64,000 nucleotides of DNA from Pezicula radicicola (lineage: Eukaryota; Ascomycota; Leotiomycetes; Helotiales; Dermateaceae): contig PDUO01000005.1 of NCBI GenBank assembly GCA_003008705.1, positions 65,997 to 129,996 of the forward strand. The letters run 5' to 3'. Of this stretch, positions 1 through 10,567 are shown in pieces; position 1 is the stretch's first letter, and each line of letters opens with the position of its first letter. A program made the position numbers and the translations under genes. A model generated the notes under the pieces. The model was not told where the DNA came from, made no database searches, and saw only the letters and a list, made by a program, of their open reading frames with translations.

Positions 1-90
1 ACATTCTATGGCAGCAGCGAGTCCGGCAAAGCCAGCACCGACAACAATCACCTTGATCCCCGAGGGTGGTAACCTGGCGAAGCTTGACAT
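1..90 (-). CDS. FAD-dependent monooxygenase, N-terminal fragment (runs off window start)
   Basis: Thirty codons read leftward from an ATG at 88-90 and remain open at base 1. They contain a Rossmann FAD-binding loop (VGAGFAGLAAA, residues 17-27) directly after a hydrophobic strand, as in salicylate-hydroxylase-like flavoprotein monooxygenases. The N-terminus closely resembles that of the gene starting at 910 (shared GIKVI..GAG..GL.AA.EC pattern), so the two are divergent paralogues across an 820-bp intergenic region. Only the start is visible; substrate, length and integrity cannot be judged. Confidence 0.7.
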   Translation of the reverse strand, partial: MSSFARLPPSGIKVIVVGAGFAGLAAAIEC

Positions 91-277
91 GGCTGTAATT
101 GAGGACAAATTCTCGAACGATATGATACGTGTTGAGTAAGGCCTTGGGTATTCAGCATGTATTTAGGAATCCTATGGTTTTAAGATTTCAATGATCTGTG
201 GGAGCCCTGGCTTTAAGGCCTGGTTCGTTACATCCCGCAGCGGCACCCCACAGCCGTATCCCACGATCGTCTCTACG

Positions 278-425
278 GGCCGGTATTCTTAACTTAGCCT
301 ATATAAGAGTAAGTCTAGGTATAAAGCTATTTAATTTTATACCGAAGATAAGGCCGGTATTCTTAACTTGGCCTATATAAGAGTAAGTCTAAGGACAAAG
401 CTGTTTAATTTTATACCGAACATAA
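278..425. repeat. Tandem direct repeat, two copies of 74 bp
   Basis: Two consecutive 74-bp units (278-351 and 352-425) differ at only a few bases. A third start (GGCCGG at 426) matches for only a few bases. The repeat lies between the two divergent FAD monooxygenase genes, so it may affect their shared promoter region. No coding content. Confidence 0.85.
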
Positions 426-569
426 GGCCGGCAATATAATAATATTATCCTACTCGTGAGTAGTTTAGATTTGTTAAGGAGGACTAGGGTATTTTTACGT
501 AATATCTAGGGAAGTAACAACAAAGAGTAAGCCTGGTATATAATAGCCTAAAGATATTAATTCTCAAAG

Positions 570-715
570 GCCGTGATAACTCCGTATAATACCGTAAACC
601 CAGGGAAAGGCTTCGCCGGTACAATTCTAGACTTGTATCGGATAAGGTCCCATGACTATATCACTTAACTTCTAACTACCAAATGCCGTGTTGTAGTTCC
701 TAGGCCCGAGGAGGA
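570..715 (+). repeat. Inverted dispersed repeat, arm 1 (partner at 3205-3400)
   Basis: This stretch upstream of the FAD monooxygenase gene matches, in reverse complement and with divergence, the stretch at about 3205-3400 downstream of it. Shared blocks include AACTCCG.ATAAT, GGGAAAG.CTTCGCCG and ATCGGATAAGGTCC. The gene at 910-2459 is thus bracketed by related inverted sequences about 2.6 kb apart. Boundaries are approximate. Confidence 0.7.
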
Positions 716-740
716 GAAAGCCTCACGGGTATAGTTGGGC

Positions 741-756
741 GCATCAACTTTGATGC
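741..756. promoter_or_regulatory. Short palindrome in FAD monooxygenase promoter
   Basis: A 16-bp near-perfect dyad (GCATCA..TGATGC) lies about 155 bp upstream of the ATG at 910. Its symmetry and position suit a binding site for a dimeric regulator, but no factor can be assigned. Confidence 0.3.
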
Positions 757-909
757 TTCACATATAAGACCTCCCTAACAACTCCTGATCTTTATAACAT
801 TCAATTCGGAAGCTACGCAAAGAGAGGTATAGACAGGAAATTTGTTAAAGTAGACGACCTTCATTCTCTCTATGATATTCAAGTAACTAAATATAATCAG
901 TAAGATAAG

Positions 910-2459
910 ATGAGTATAAGAACCGTGGTCGACGGGGTTCAGCGATTTCCCGAAAACGGTATCAAAGTCATTATTATTGGAGCTGGTGTTGGCGGCCTCG
1001 GAGCAGCCTTAGAATGTTGGCGAAAAGGATGTAAGGTCGTGGTACTCGAACAAGCAGATCAATTCTCTACCATAGGTATGCAAGCCACTCAGAAAATGAG
1101 AAAAGCATCTTACCAGACATATACAGGCGATTTTTTTACGATCTTACCATCCGGCCTCACGACCCTAAAGGACTATCCAAGTATGTTTACAGACTACCAC
1201 AAAGATGTCATAGATAGCTCAATTCATTTGTACTCCTCGGCGGGAGAGGCCATCCAATCATTGGCTCCCGAATGGAAGAGGCCAGGAATTACCCACGCTG
1301 CCATGGAAGTCAATATCGCGTTCCTCAACCGACGACCAGTCTTTTCCAAGATGCAGTATGATCAATTGCAGAGACTCGGCGTACCAGTTCATTACGGTCA
1401 CAAGGTTATGAACGTCCATGAAGAGGCTGGCCGAGTTACTGTGAAGACAGTGAATGGAGAAGAATTTATAGGTGACATTTGCATTGGAGCTAATGGTATT
1501 GGCACATCAATCGAGGGCTTCAGCACTGGTCCCGAAGTCGCTGTACAAGATAGTGGATATACCGTTGCTCGTGTCGCATTCCATCGCGATGCGATCAAGC
1601 CAGGTTCCCCTGCGTCAAAACTATTACTCCGCCCTGGCCAGCGACCTGAGTTTCGAATATACGTTGCGGAAGATGTGCATGTTATCATAGCGTTAAATCG
1701 AGATTGGCAAGCGTGGTTGTTCACCCATCGCAGCAATGACACGTCGAAGGAATCATGGCACAACCTCGTGGACCCAGCTGAATTGATTACAGAAGTTGAG
1801 AAGTCGAGCAAGGCTTGGGATCCAGCTGTGATTGATTTCCTTAGACAGGCTCCGACCAAGGTAGTTGACTGGAAATTGAGATGGCGGGACTGCTCTGAAC
1901 AATGGACTTCGGATGAAGGCCGCCTCGTCTGCTTAGGGGATGCAGCTCATGCTTTCTTCCCTACCGCTGGAAATGGCGCAGTTACATCCCTTGAAGATGG
2001 TACCTCTTTGGCCGAATGTCTCAGAATCGGTGGAAAGAGGAATGTCAAATGGGCAACGAAAGTCCACAACAAACTCAGGTGAGATAGATCCTTAAGCGAT
2101 GAGATCAAGCTAATCAAAGTCTCGATAGATTCCAAAGAGTCTCTATACTTCAGCAGTGTGGCTTCCTAAACCGCGAAGAACTGCATTTCGCTGATCTCGA
2201 GAAGGTCAAAAATGATCCTAAAATAGCCATTGGTCCCTTTAAGATGGGTAGATGGGCATGGGCTCATGATCCTGAGAAGTATGCTTATGACAATTATGAC
2301 AAATGTTTGGCACATTTAAAGGATGGAATACCTTTCATTAACACAAATCTGCCGCCTGGCCATGTCTTGGAACCGTGGTCTCTCGAGAGCGAATCGAAAC
2401 GAATGGCAGCTGGTATCCGCTCGGACTTGAAAGAGAATGGGTACTGGGGTAACTATTGA
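910..2459 (+). CDS. FAD-dependent (salicylate hydroxylase-like) monooxygenase
   Basis: Predicted flavoprotein aromatic hydroxylase inserting one oxygen atom with FAD and NAD(P)H. Three exons (910-1075, 1127-2078, 2129-2459) give 482 residues, normal for the family. The intron at 1076-1126 is 51 nt and in frame, so the unspliced reading stays open; removing it restores the usual continuity (..TIGDFFTILPSG..). Seen: dinucleotide-binding GAGVGG (residues 24-29), the mid-protein D..IGANG segment (Asn replaces the more usual Asp of ADG), and the FAD ribityl motif GDAAHAFFPTAGNGA (about 326-340). The C-terminal exon has the FQRVSILQ..GFLNREELH stretch typical of these enzymes. It is divergent from the paralogue at the window start and bracketed by inverted repeats. 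Substrate unknown. Confidence 0.9.
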
Positions 2460-2964
2460 TATAGACGACATTTGTGCTATGGTTTCGGCATTGGCCACCA
2501 ATTGTATCATCTGTTGGGACGTTCTATTTCCTTCAAAGTGTCAAGTGTTCTGTCGGTTAGATAGACGACCAAGAATCAGAAAAGTCTTTAGGGCCGTAAA
2601 TCATGCTTATTGTCACAAGCGTGTAGCACACTACTCCTCGCCGTTTCATCGCTGCCGCTACTCTAAAAATATTTTCCTTCCTTGCATACTACTCTAAGGT
2701 AGTATATTAGGATTTTTTATTAATAACTTTATAAACAATAAGAATCTTAAAAATAATTCTCTATATTATATATAGATTTACTTAAGAACTCTTTATTTAA
2801 AAAAGAATAACTCTTATAAAACTATTATTAGTATAAACCGATGTGGTGCTTAATCTAATAACAACTAGTAAACTAGTGAATATCACGTAGTGTGCTGTGT
2901 TGTAGTAAGATTGGTTCGATTCTCTAACTACTAAGTGGAATCGTAGTCTAATTATACAAATCCA

Positions 2965-3100
2965 TCAACAAAGACTAGTCCCGTTTGGGCTAGTGGCGCG
3001 GCGCGGCCCGGCTAGGCGTGGCCTCCTATTAGCCCAGCACGATCCGATTCGCTTACATAATACAACACGTGATATCAGAAATCGACGTTCCAATAACTAT
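2965..3100 (+). repeat. Dispersed repeat copy 1 (inverted relative to 9375-9505)
   Basis: A GC-rich core flanked by AAAGACTAGTCCCGTTT on one side and TACATAATAC..CACGTGATAT..GAAATC.ACGTTC on the other. The same arrangement occurs in reverse complement at about 9375-9505 with mostly transition differences. A related ATATCACGT..TG sequence also occurs at about 2878-2900, so this may be the terminus of a small inverted-repeat element. The family was not identified. Confidence 0.7.
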
Positions 3101-3204
3101 ATATAGTTAAATTATCTTAGAAAAACTATATAATAATTACTTGTAATAAAGTAATTAAGAAACCTTTCTAATATCTTATATTAAAGTATAATAATTTAGT
3201 TAGC

Positions 3205-3400
3205 CTTTTCTAAGTACACTAACCACAGGACAAAGCCTTCGCCCTAGCTCGATCTGGACTTTGTCTAGGTCAGGACGCGGTATTCATTGGTCTGAAGTTA
3301 AGTTATGCGGTCCTCGGACCTTATCCGATGCAAGGTCTGATAGTATCGGCGAAGTCTTTCCCCAGGTTTGCGAAATTATGCGGAGTTCTTATTATAAAAA
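3205..3400 (-). repeat. Inverted dispersed repeat, arm 2 (partner at 570-715)
   Basis: Read on the minus strand, this segment aligns with the promoter-side sequence at 570-715, sharing the AACTCCGCATAAT, CTTCGCCGATAC and ATCGGATAAGGTCC blocks. It could be a relic of the promoter of a lost paralogue or part of an old repeat. No coding content was found. Confidence 0.65.
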
Positions 3401-3606
3401 CGCAGAAGTGGCACTTTAAGTAGCACTACTAAACCTACTGAACTATAGACTAGGGTATAAATCACAACTTTATGAAGAAGCACCTTATTTTTATGCATCA
3501 ATGCACTCTTCGACACAAGGCGAGTTCATTGATACAGTACCAACCTGGAACATTCGACGATGGGATCCCTCCCTTTGCAACCAGGTTCGCCGGTTCCCCA
3601 CGGCTT

Positions 3607-3654
3607 AATCACGGCCTCAACCACGGCCTTGACTACGGCTTTGACCACGGCCTC
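3607..3654 (+). repeat. 12-bp tandem repeat, four degenerate copies
   Basis: Four consecutive units of the form (A/G)A(C/T)(C/T)ACGGC(C/T)T(C/T) at 3607-3654. They form the 3' end of a 61-codon open frame (GLNHGLNHGLDYG pattern) that has no other sign of being a gene. Confidence 0.6.
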
Positions 3655-4309
3655 TGAGAATTAGTGTCGTCAGCTACTGCGCGCTGAGCCCACTTCCTGT
3701 TGCTCTCTGATTTGATATTGTACATAAGAAGTTGCGCGACAATGCCTCAGTCCTCCTTGGTGAATCTAGGCTACTGACGAGTGTGGCAATGCTGTTGCAT
3801 CGCCCGCTTGTCTTCAGTATGGGTATTTTCTCGCTCCCCCTCACGTGCTCTTTGCCCTCGCAATGGGTCTGGAAATTTGAGGCCTATAGATTTAGGTACC
3901 CCTTTTTGTACGACGTGAGCTCAGAGTACTCGATTCTCGAAGGGGCTCAAAGGAACAGGTTGGTGGTATATGCTCGCTGATACTCTAGATTCAAGGTATT
4001 ACCCTTGGACTAGAATACATTGCATTGCATAAGCCAACAGTTAATTAGGCGGTGCGCCTCCGCTCCGCCCGAGACCAATTCAAAGCATGGTCTAAATCAG
4101 GTAAGCTGATAAATATATCTTTAACAGCCAGCCAGCAGGTCACCATGCAACTAGGTGGTAGCGGCCAGTCGTATGTTGAGGGCCGAGAAACCGAATGAGT
4201 AAAGCCTTCTATCTGATGACCGATGAGAAGCTAGATTTCTCTCCCTTTTCACTCTAGCACACACCCACACACGCCCAAAGCATACCTGGGAAAAGACAGC
4301 AACAGATAG

Positions 4310-4425
4310 TTCCACGGCGCCACTAAGAGTAGCTCTCATTCTCGGTGTAGGCCCTAACATCGGGGCCAATGTTGCACAAGCGTTCGCCTCCAACCGATAC
4401 AACATAGTTTACAGCTTCACTAGCG
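4310..4425 (+). pseudogene. Short-chain dehydrogenase N-terminal relic
   Basis: A short frame from about 4310 reads as the start of an SDR: a hydrophobic strand, a nucleotide-binding loop GVGPNIGANVAQAFASN and the next strand YNIVYSF. No initiation context, NNAG or YxxxK segment follows, and the sequence runs into unrelated frames after about 4425. It is best read as a decayed fragment. The call rests on one motif only. Confidence 0.4.
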
Positions 4426-4449
4426 CCTTAAAAAAAAATTCAGTCAAAT

Positions 4450-5180
4450 ACAACCAGTTAAGCACGATAGCTTCCAACGAGGAAGGCGCTTTATTGGCGT
4501 TACTGCTTTCTCTATTACCTAATCTGACATCCCTTCGCCTTCGACCTGATTCGACCCTTAAATACATGTCCTGGCTGTGTGAAGTCGTACATAAGGATAG
4601 CCAGTTGACACATGTCTCGTTCAACTCAACATCTTTAGAGCACCGAGATGCCCTAGTCTTTCCACTTCACTCGAGAACAATTTCACTTAGAGTACTCTTG
4701 TCCGCCAGACTACTCAGTAGGCTCTTCGCATAATCGACCACCTCCGAGGTCGGCTGGCCAAAGACAGTGACGGGATTGTAGCCAAAGGTCAAGATCCAGG
4801 CATCGGAAATCTACCCAAGGAAGTCTTTCAGCCAGAACGCCTTCGAATTGGGCTATGTCCAGGTCTCGATGGCATCGCTACCTAGTCCATACATGGCCAC
4901 AACACTAGACAGAGACTACGGTCAGTGACATGCCAGCAACGATAAAAGCACGCACGGGTAATTGGAAAGTCCTTCGACAATGGATTTCTTTTTATTTCGA
5001 CTTATTACTGATTTGCTTTATAATCACTGCTAAAAGGATGTTTACCAAAATGTTCCCAACTCCAACAGGAACAAGCTGGATAACATTCGAAGATGGCGAC
5101 ACTTGGTCGATACGTTCCTACCATCGAAAGCACCCCGACTAGGGCGACAAGGGATCGTAATATTTCATAACGAATAAGCT
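4450..5180 (+). pseudogene. Relic of an LRR/F-box-like gene
   Basis: Fragments in changing frames look like fungal F-box/leucine-rich-repeat proteins: ALLLSLLPNLTSLRLR (about 4491-4540), a middle fragment at 4786-4926 and, in another frame near 5072-5170, NKLDNIRRWRHLVDTF. Stops and frame changes separate them and no start codon is convincing. Function, if any, is lost. Confidence 0.3.
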
Positions 5181-5929
5181 TGAGACCGAAACAAAGAATA
5201 GTAGAGATTGGTAATTAACACTTCAAAACCTCTCCGTACTATCTCCTACATGGTATAGGACCATATTTGACAAAGATGTTATATAAGCTTGATTTTATAC
5301 ATTAAGTATATACACTACTTCCTATGTATTTGTGTATATACACAAGGAAATTCGAGGCTCTGCTAGCTTTAAAGCAACAAAATCATATAAAAAAGCGAAA
5401 GTGTATAGCTATAGAGTAGGAAATATATATAATTGTATGTACTTTTAGGTAGACCGATAGAATTGGTAGCAAGTGTCGTTGGTTAGCGATAGGCACGCGC
5501 TAGGTCGCCCCTGAGGTAGTCCCATACCATGCAGGAGATAGGGAGACTTGATTGTACATTCGTAATTCAAGTTATTCTTGTTAATCGTCTGAATGGTCCG
5601 TTTTAGGCCCTTTTTTGGCCAGCCTCCAGTTCACCTTTAACACTGCAGAGTAATAATTTCGAGTCTCCTTCAACCTCGCCTCAAACCAAGATCATCTTTT
5701 GGGTAATCCAATATATTCTTTTAGTCGTTTGAACCTTGTCTTAGCCAATTCGAGACATACGACTTCGCATTATGAGAATCGCCCCATAATTCTATACTTA
5801 GGTCTTCAAGTTAAGTATTGGAGGCCAAAATTCTTTTCCTTCCATCGACTTCGTAGATCTTTCCAGCTCCAAAACTTGTAGTTTCTCTAAAATAAATTCA
5901 AGAAAATTAGCCTCATAACTGCTCTAACA
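5181..5929. other. Intergenic, partly A/T-rich
   Basis: No gene seen. Roughly 5215-5440 is A/T-rich. The remainder lies downstream of the convergent Zn2Cys6 gene that ends at 5930 and probably holds its 3' UTR and terminator. Confidence 0.5.
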
Positions 5930-8151
5930 CTAACAACTTTCTTTCTTACCAAGTAGGATCTCTGCAATCATCCAATATCGAGCCAGACGCTTCAGTGCCA
6001 GCTTCAAGATTTCCAGGTTCAAGCAACTCAGAGAATCAGTGTTCTGATTTTCCAATAAATGTACAAATGCTGGCCCAACGAGACTGAACGTGATTAAAGG
6101 GGTCGAGAAGACGAGATATCGAGGCGACCACGCCTTCACTATCCTACCCATCTCTTTCTGAAAACGGCGGTATTCCTCAGCGCTTCGCGAGTCGAGAGAA
6201 TTCTAAGACCTTTGGAGACTGCCGTTGGGCAGGTCCTTGGGGCCTTTCTGCTGTAAAGAGTTTAAGGTATTCCTTTGAAGCCTGATGAAAGAGCGAGAGC
6301 TAGAAAGGACATATATCAATGACTAGACTCAAGAGAAAGCAGGTTCTATAGTTTGACATACAATTGTAGCATCATCAGCGTGGACACTACCCAATTCATT
6401 TCTCCAAAGTTATTGTCATCGAAAATCAGCGCATCCAAATCTAAATGAAACGTATCAGGGAGTGCCATTGCAAAACAGTCAGCATGAGCCTCGACACTAT
6501 CCAGGACTTGGCCTCCAAGTTTTTGCGACAGCACAACCTCCACTGCCTGTCTCAAGACAGCTGTGCACGCCAGAAACCAGGCCCACGGGTTTTGGTCGGA
6601 CAGATCGGACAGTCGTGTCCATGGATTAGGACTATTTGCGTCCAGATAAGCAGAAATGATTTTTCGGGATCCTATCCATGCGTCATCAGGCATTGGAAGC
6701 AACACGTTTGCCCTCTGGAGATCAAGCGCAAAAGGGGTGAGTGCAAGCGAATTTGCAAATGTGTCCATATCCCACACCACCCACCAGGCACGGCGGCGCT
6801 CCTCGCGATCCCTCCACATGTCTTCCGTCAGATTGCAAGGATCAACAACTCCAGCAATAACGTCGGCATCGGTATTGTGAAGCCCAAGCTCGTATGCGAG
6901 GCGGGAGCAGACGCCGCTCAGTAGCCATCCTTGACGGGTTGGACCTGATTGTAAAGCGTTGAAAGTAAGTAGGATGACCCCTTGCAGAAACTCCAAAGAT
7001 GTCTCGCCTTCGTTCTGCACCTCGTAAGACAACTCGTAAAGTCTCATAGCATCTTGAAAGAACCGATCACCACGATGAAGGGGCTTCCCAGAGCGTAAGA
7101 TGTCAGACGTGCTGAATCGTGCGGAGAGAGAGAACATGCCGTTCAAGACTAATGCTGATTCGAGAGATAGGCAGTCAACATTTGATTCCTTCGCAGAGCC
7201 AAAGTATTGGTACCTTTTGTTAAATTTCTCGCTGTGGAAAAGGGGGAGGAAGCAGTGAACATGCTCGAAAAACTCGTGGATGAGTTCAACTGCCACTAAC
7301 GGCGACACATCCATGGCATAGGTTTGAGTCTGGAGGGAGGCCAGGTTGCTCTGGGCGTTGCGTCCGAACCCAAGGTCCGCATTTGCAAAGGATTCAGCGT
7401 AAAATGTCGGGATTGATGGCGTATCCTCATCAAGGACAATTGTGCCTTGGTGGTCGGCGTCGGTGTACATTGTGTCAGGTGTAGCTTGGTTCTCTAGCCA
7501 GGGCGACTTTGAAGCCGGTTCTAGGGCTCTGGCTTGCATCTCCAAGTTGTTATCTAGGAAATCGAAGCCAACTTTACACTCGCCCAGCATGTCCACGAAC
7601 GGATCTGGAGAGACCAGAGGGTCGTCCCAAGTGAACTCTTCATAGGAAGTAGTGAAATCAAACAACTCAGCATCGTAAGTGATATCCGGTGAAGGATTTA
7701 CAATAGCACAGTGTCTCTCAGAAGCCCCAGCAGTACTTCCACCATCAAGTGAATTGGAAGTCTTTTCAGGGCTGTTCTGGGTTGCCAGGCGTCGTTTCCT
7801 TTTAGGTGCTCGTCGTGTCGGGTAAATGCAGGTCTCGCCAACTCGACAACAAAGTGAGCATTCTGGGCGCTTCATGTCGCATTTTGACTTCTTTCTCCTA
7901 CATTCTGTGCAAGCGCGATTTGACAGCGTCCGTGGAGGCAGGTCTGGCTTTGAAGATTCGCTGCCTCCTTCAGACATCTCTATATGCTTGTGCTCAACCA
8001 TTGTTGGCGGCGAACTCAATAGAATAGGTTCTCGTCCCTCCAGTGGCAATAATAAGAGGTTGTGGCACAAGCGATCGTGTCTTCGGGAATTCCGGGGTGA
8101 GGCGGGAAGAGACAGAATGGGGGGTGGAGAAGAAAGTTGCGGAGAAATCAT
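5930..8151 (-). CDS. Zn2Cys6 fungal transcription factor, C-terminal exons irregular
   Basis: Binuclear zinc cluster C-x2-C-x6-C-x6-C-x2-C-x6-C at residues 81-108, then a basic RRAPKRKRR linker and a fungal_trans middle-homology domain (HEFFEHVHCFLPLFHSEKF; WWVVWDMDTFANSLALTPF). Met51 (8001) is an alternative start closer to the zinc cluster. The long exon (8151 to about 6362) ends at ..STLMMLQL. The rest is recognisable in two blocks: LSLFHQASKEYLKLF..VLEFSRLAK (about 6299-6180) and KEMGRIVKAWSPRYL..RYWMIAEILLGKK (6157-5930). Canonical splicing (donor GTATGT at 6361, acceptor at 6300) puts the first block out of frame and a +1 shift is needed near 6180. Two GTC-type donors (GTCAAA, GTCTTA) would also fit the phases. 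It is a likely regulator, with integrity uncertain. Confidence 0.7.
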
Positions 8152-10567
8152 CTTTCCCTCACTGCTGGAGTCTGTGACCTCTTAAGCCCGAACGCTGCGT
8201 TTACTTGCCAAGGTTTAGCATGCATCCGAACTTGGAGCCCCTTAAAGTTTGGATACCTGTACAACTCCCATTCCCCAATAAAATCACTATAAATTGGCCG
8301 AAGTTCCCGGCGGTGCCGAACAGGGTTTCTTTAGTTTCATCTATTCTCACTACTACACTATGGTCTCGACGCATTTCAAGCGCCTTCGTACAGCAAAGCG
8401 ACTTCTTCGACAATCAACGTAGCAGCAGATACCATGATGGCTGGTGATGGGACATACGTATGTATAGCTATTCTTTCTCGATATTATTATGCGTCTGCCC
8501 TGTACCTATTCCTTCCCATGTATATTAGCAAAGATGTCAAGGATTCGACACTCTGCTCGTCTACCACCGCTTAACGCGTCTCAAAGGCAAATACAGGAAG
8601 TTTATTGGTTAGAACTACAGTACTTCGTTTAATCAAAAATAACTTATACAGGGGAAGGGATAAGGTACCCTCGCCGAATCTGCCGTCCTCGTAGCGCGAG
8701 ATCAGCATCATCGGGATGCCCTGTGGGGGCGGGAGCGGGGGCGGGGAAGAGGGGGCAAAAAGCTATCCTCGCCCTCTGATTGGTCAGGGAGTTTGCGGGA
8801 GTTCTAAAATCTCGCTGCCGTACTATCCCCCTATTAATGGTTATTTAGAGGGCGGGTGAAACCAACTGTCGGGGGAGTCTAGCAAATAGAAAATACTGCT
8901 TCCATGGCCTGTCAGAAGGCAGGCAGGGCACCTTATTTTTTCGTTGTATGTCTGTTTGGGTGATATAATTGCAAAGCCCGACAAGTACAACTGTCGCAGA
9001 AGGCACACTACGTTTCATAGTAGGCATTATACTGGAAGTAAGATTCCACCGGTTGCTGATCGATTCTACCCTTATAGTATCAAAGATCTAGTTTCTAAGA
9101 TAATAAATAAGATATCTCCCGCGAAAATAACCTATAAAAATCAACCTTAATGAAATGGGGGTTATACTAGGCTTATAGAGATAGAGCCAGATCTAAACCT
9201 CCTCGGAAATTAGTACTCATACTTAGTAATTTAATAATTCCTGTAAGAGACTCAATAAAACACATCTTTACGAAGGCTGGCGAGTGCTAGATTAAAAGAG
9301 CCTACGATAATTAGAAGGATATTTTTAGTAGACCTAGCGAGGACAATAATACAGTCGCTTTACAATACTTTATTAGTGTTAGAACGTTGATTTCCCATAT
9401 CACGTGCTGTATTATGTAAACACACTAGTATCGCTATGGGCCAATGGGAGGCCGCGCCCAACCGGGCCGCACCGCGCTACTAGCCGAAACGGGACTAGTC
9501 TTTGTAGTAGACAAGTATATTTAGACAACTACTCTCAGAACTAGTTAGGAATCAACAACCATTCCACCAATTACCATTAGGCATACCAAGTGACATTCCA
9601 CTAGGTCTACTTAGTAATTAGGAATGAACCGACAATTAGCTTGTACCAATGGCAATCTACGCGATATACTCTTACGACTTGTGTGTACCGCACGGACTGA
9701 GGTAAAGTCGAGGTCGAGACGTCAGTGTTCCCCTACCTCTCTGAACAGCTCGTCTTGAGAGTGTATTTCAAGACAAAGGATATATGTGCTCCTGCTATCT
9801 CTGACCGTTTCTTCGTTTACCCGTTGGCGACCGTGTGATTTTCCGAATGAAATGTTCGAATTAATTTTTGATTTTTTCGCCAACCCCAGGTATCGAAGGA
9901 AATGGTCGGGAAAACATTACGTGGCCGCCAACGAGTAGCCCCTAGTTTTAAAATCTGACGTGTAACATATTTGATTAAGACTACTTAGGCTTACTTAATA
10001 CTATTCCTGATGGAATCGGAGGTAACGCATTCAACAATACAAACCTTGAGAGAGGAGAACGACCTAAGCTATAAGGAAGATGTATAGACTCTAACACAGA
10101 GACACTACACAGACTCCTTAAGGGAATCTTTAAGAACGCCGCCTGGACTAAATCTTCCTTTGGCAGAGTAGCAACGGCGTATAAATACTAAAAATATAGT
10201 TAGTCGTATAGGTCTAGTACTCCGAGAGATGATAAATCCAACGACACCGAAATTCTTAATATTATTTATCTAAGTGATTTGTTTTTGGGCTTTTGTTGAT
10301 TCAAAATTCAGAGTATAGTCCGGACTATCGATTATCATAAGCCTTGCTTCTAAGTACCCGCTAATCTATGCTTTAATAACTCGACGGACCTTACAGCTTC
10401 TTAAAGGCACTCTGGTTAGGAAATATACTATTAACTTTACAAAGCACTTTACTATACACTTTTAGACACATATTATAAGACCAAAGTTAGATTAACAAGT
10501 CGAGTTGTATTTTTGACGCTACTAGACCGAGAACAAAGGCATCTTATGCTCTTTCCCTAAAGCCTAC
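8152..10567. other. Gene-poor 2.4-kb stretch with repeat remnants
   Basis: No gene is supported; short open frames here lack domains. About 8700-8760 is unusually G-rich on the plus strand. About 9040-9370 is A/T-rich and stop-dense, like RIP-mutated repeat DNA. The inverted dispersed repeat copy lies at 9375-9505. The final 1 kb (9520-10560) is unremarkable A/T-biased sequence downstream of the convergent SDR gene. Confidence 0.5.
9375..9505 (-). repeat. Dispersed repeat copy 2 (inverted relative to 2965-3100)
   Basis: On the minus strand this matches 2965-3100: AAAGACTAGTCCCGTTT, a GC-rich core, then TTACATAATACAGCACGTG. Differences between the copies are mostly transitions, as RIP would produce. 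The flanking A/T-rich DNA on the low-coordinate side suggests a decayed transposable element. Confidence 0.7.

Larger units (their letters stand above)
2460..3470. other. Intergenic, A/T-rich with repeat fragments
   Basis: No gene seen. About 2700-2850 and 3090-3200 are strongly A/T-rich and stop-dense, consistent with RIP. The remaining parts are a GC-rich dispersed-repeat fragment (2965-3100) and the second arm of the inverted repeat flanking the monooxygenase gene (3205-3400). Confidence 0.6.

Noticed and set aside
1398..1859. 153-codon minus-strand frame
   Set aside because: Antisense to the FAD monooxygenase; no motif.
2880..2960. Possible short LTR (TGTTG...CAACA)
   Set aside because: The ends fit TG..CA but no matching flanking duplication or second copy was found.
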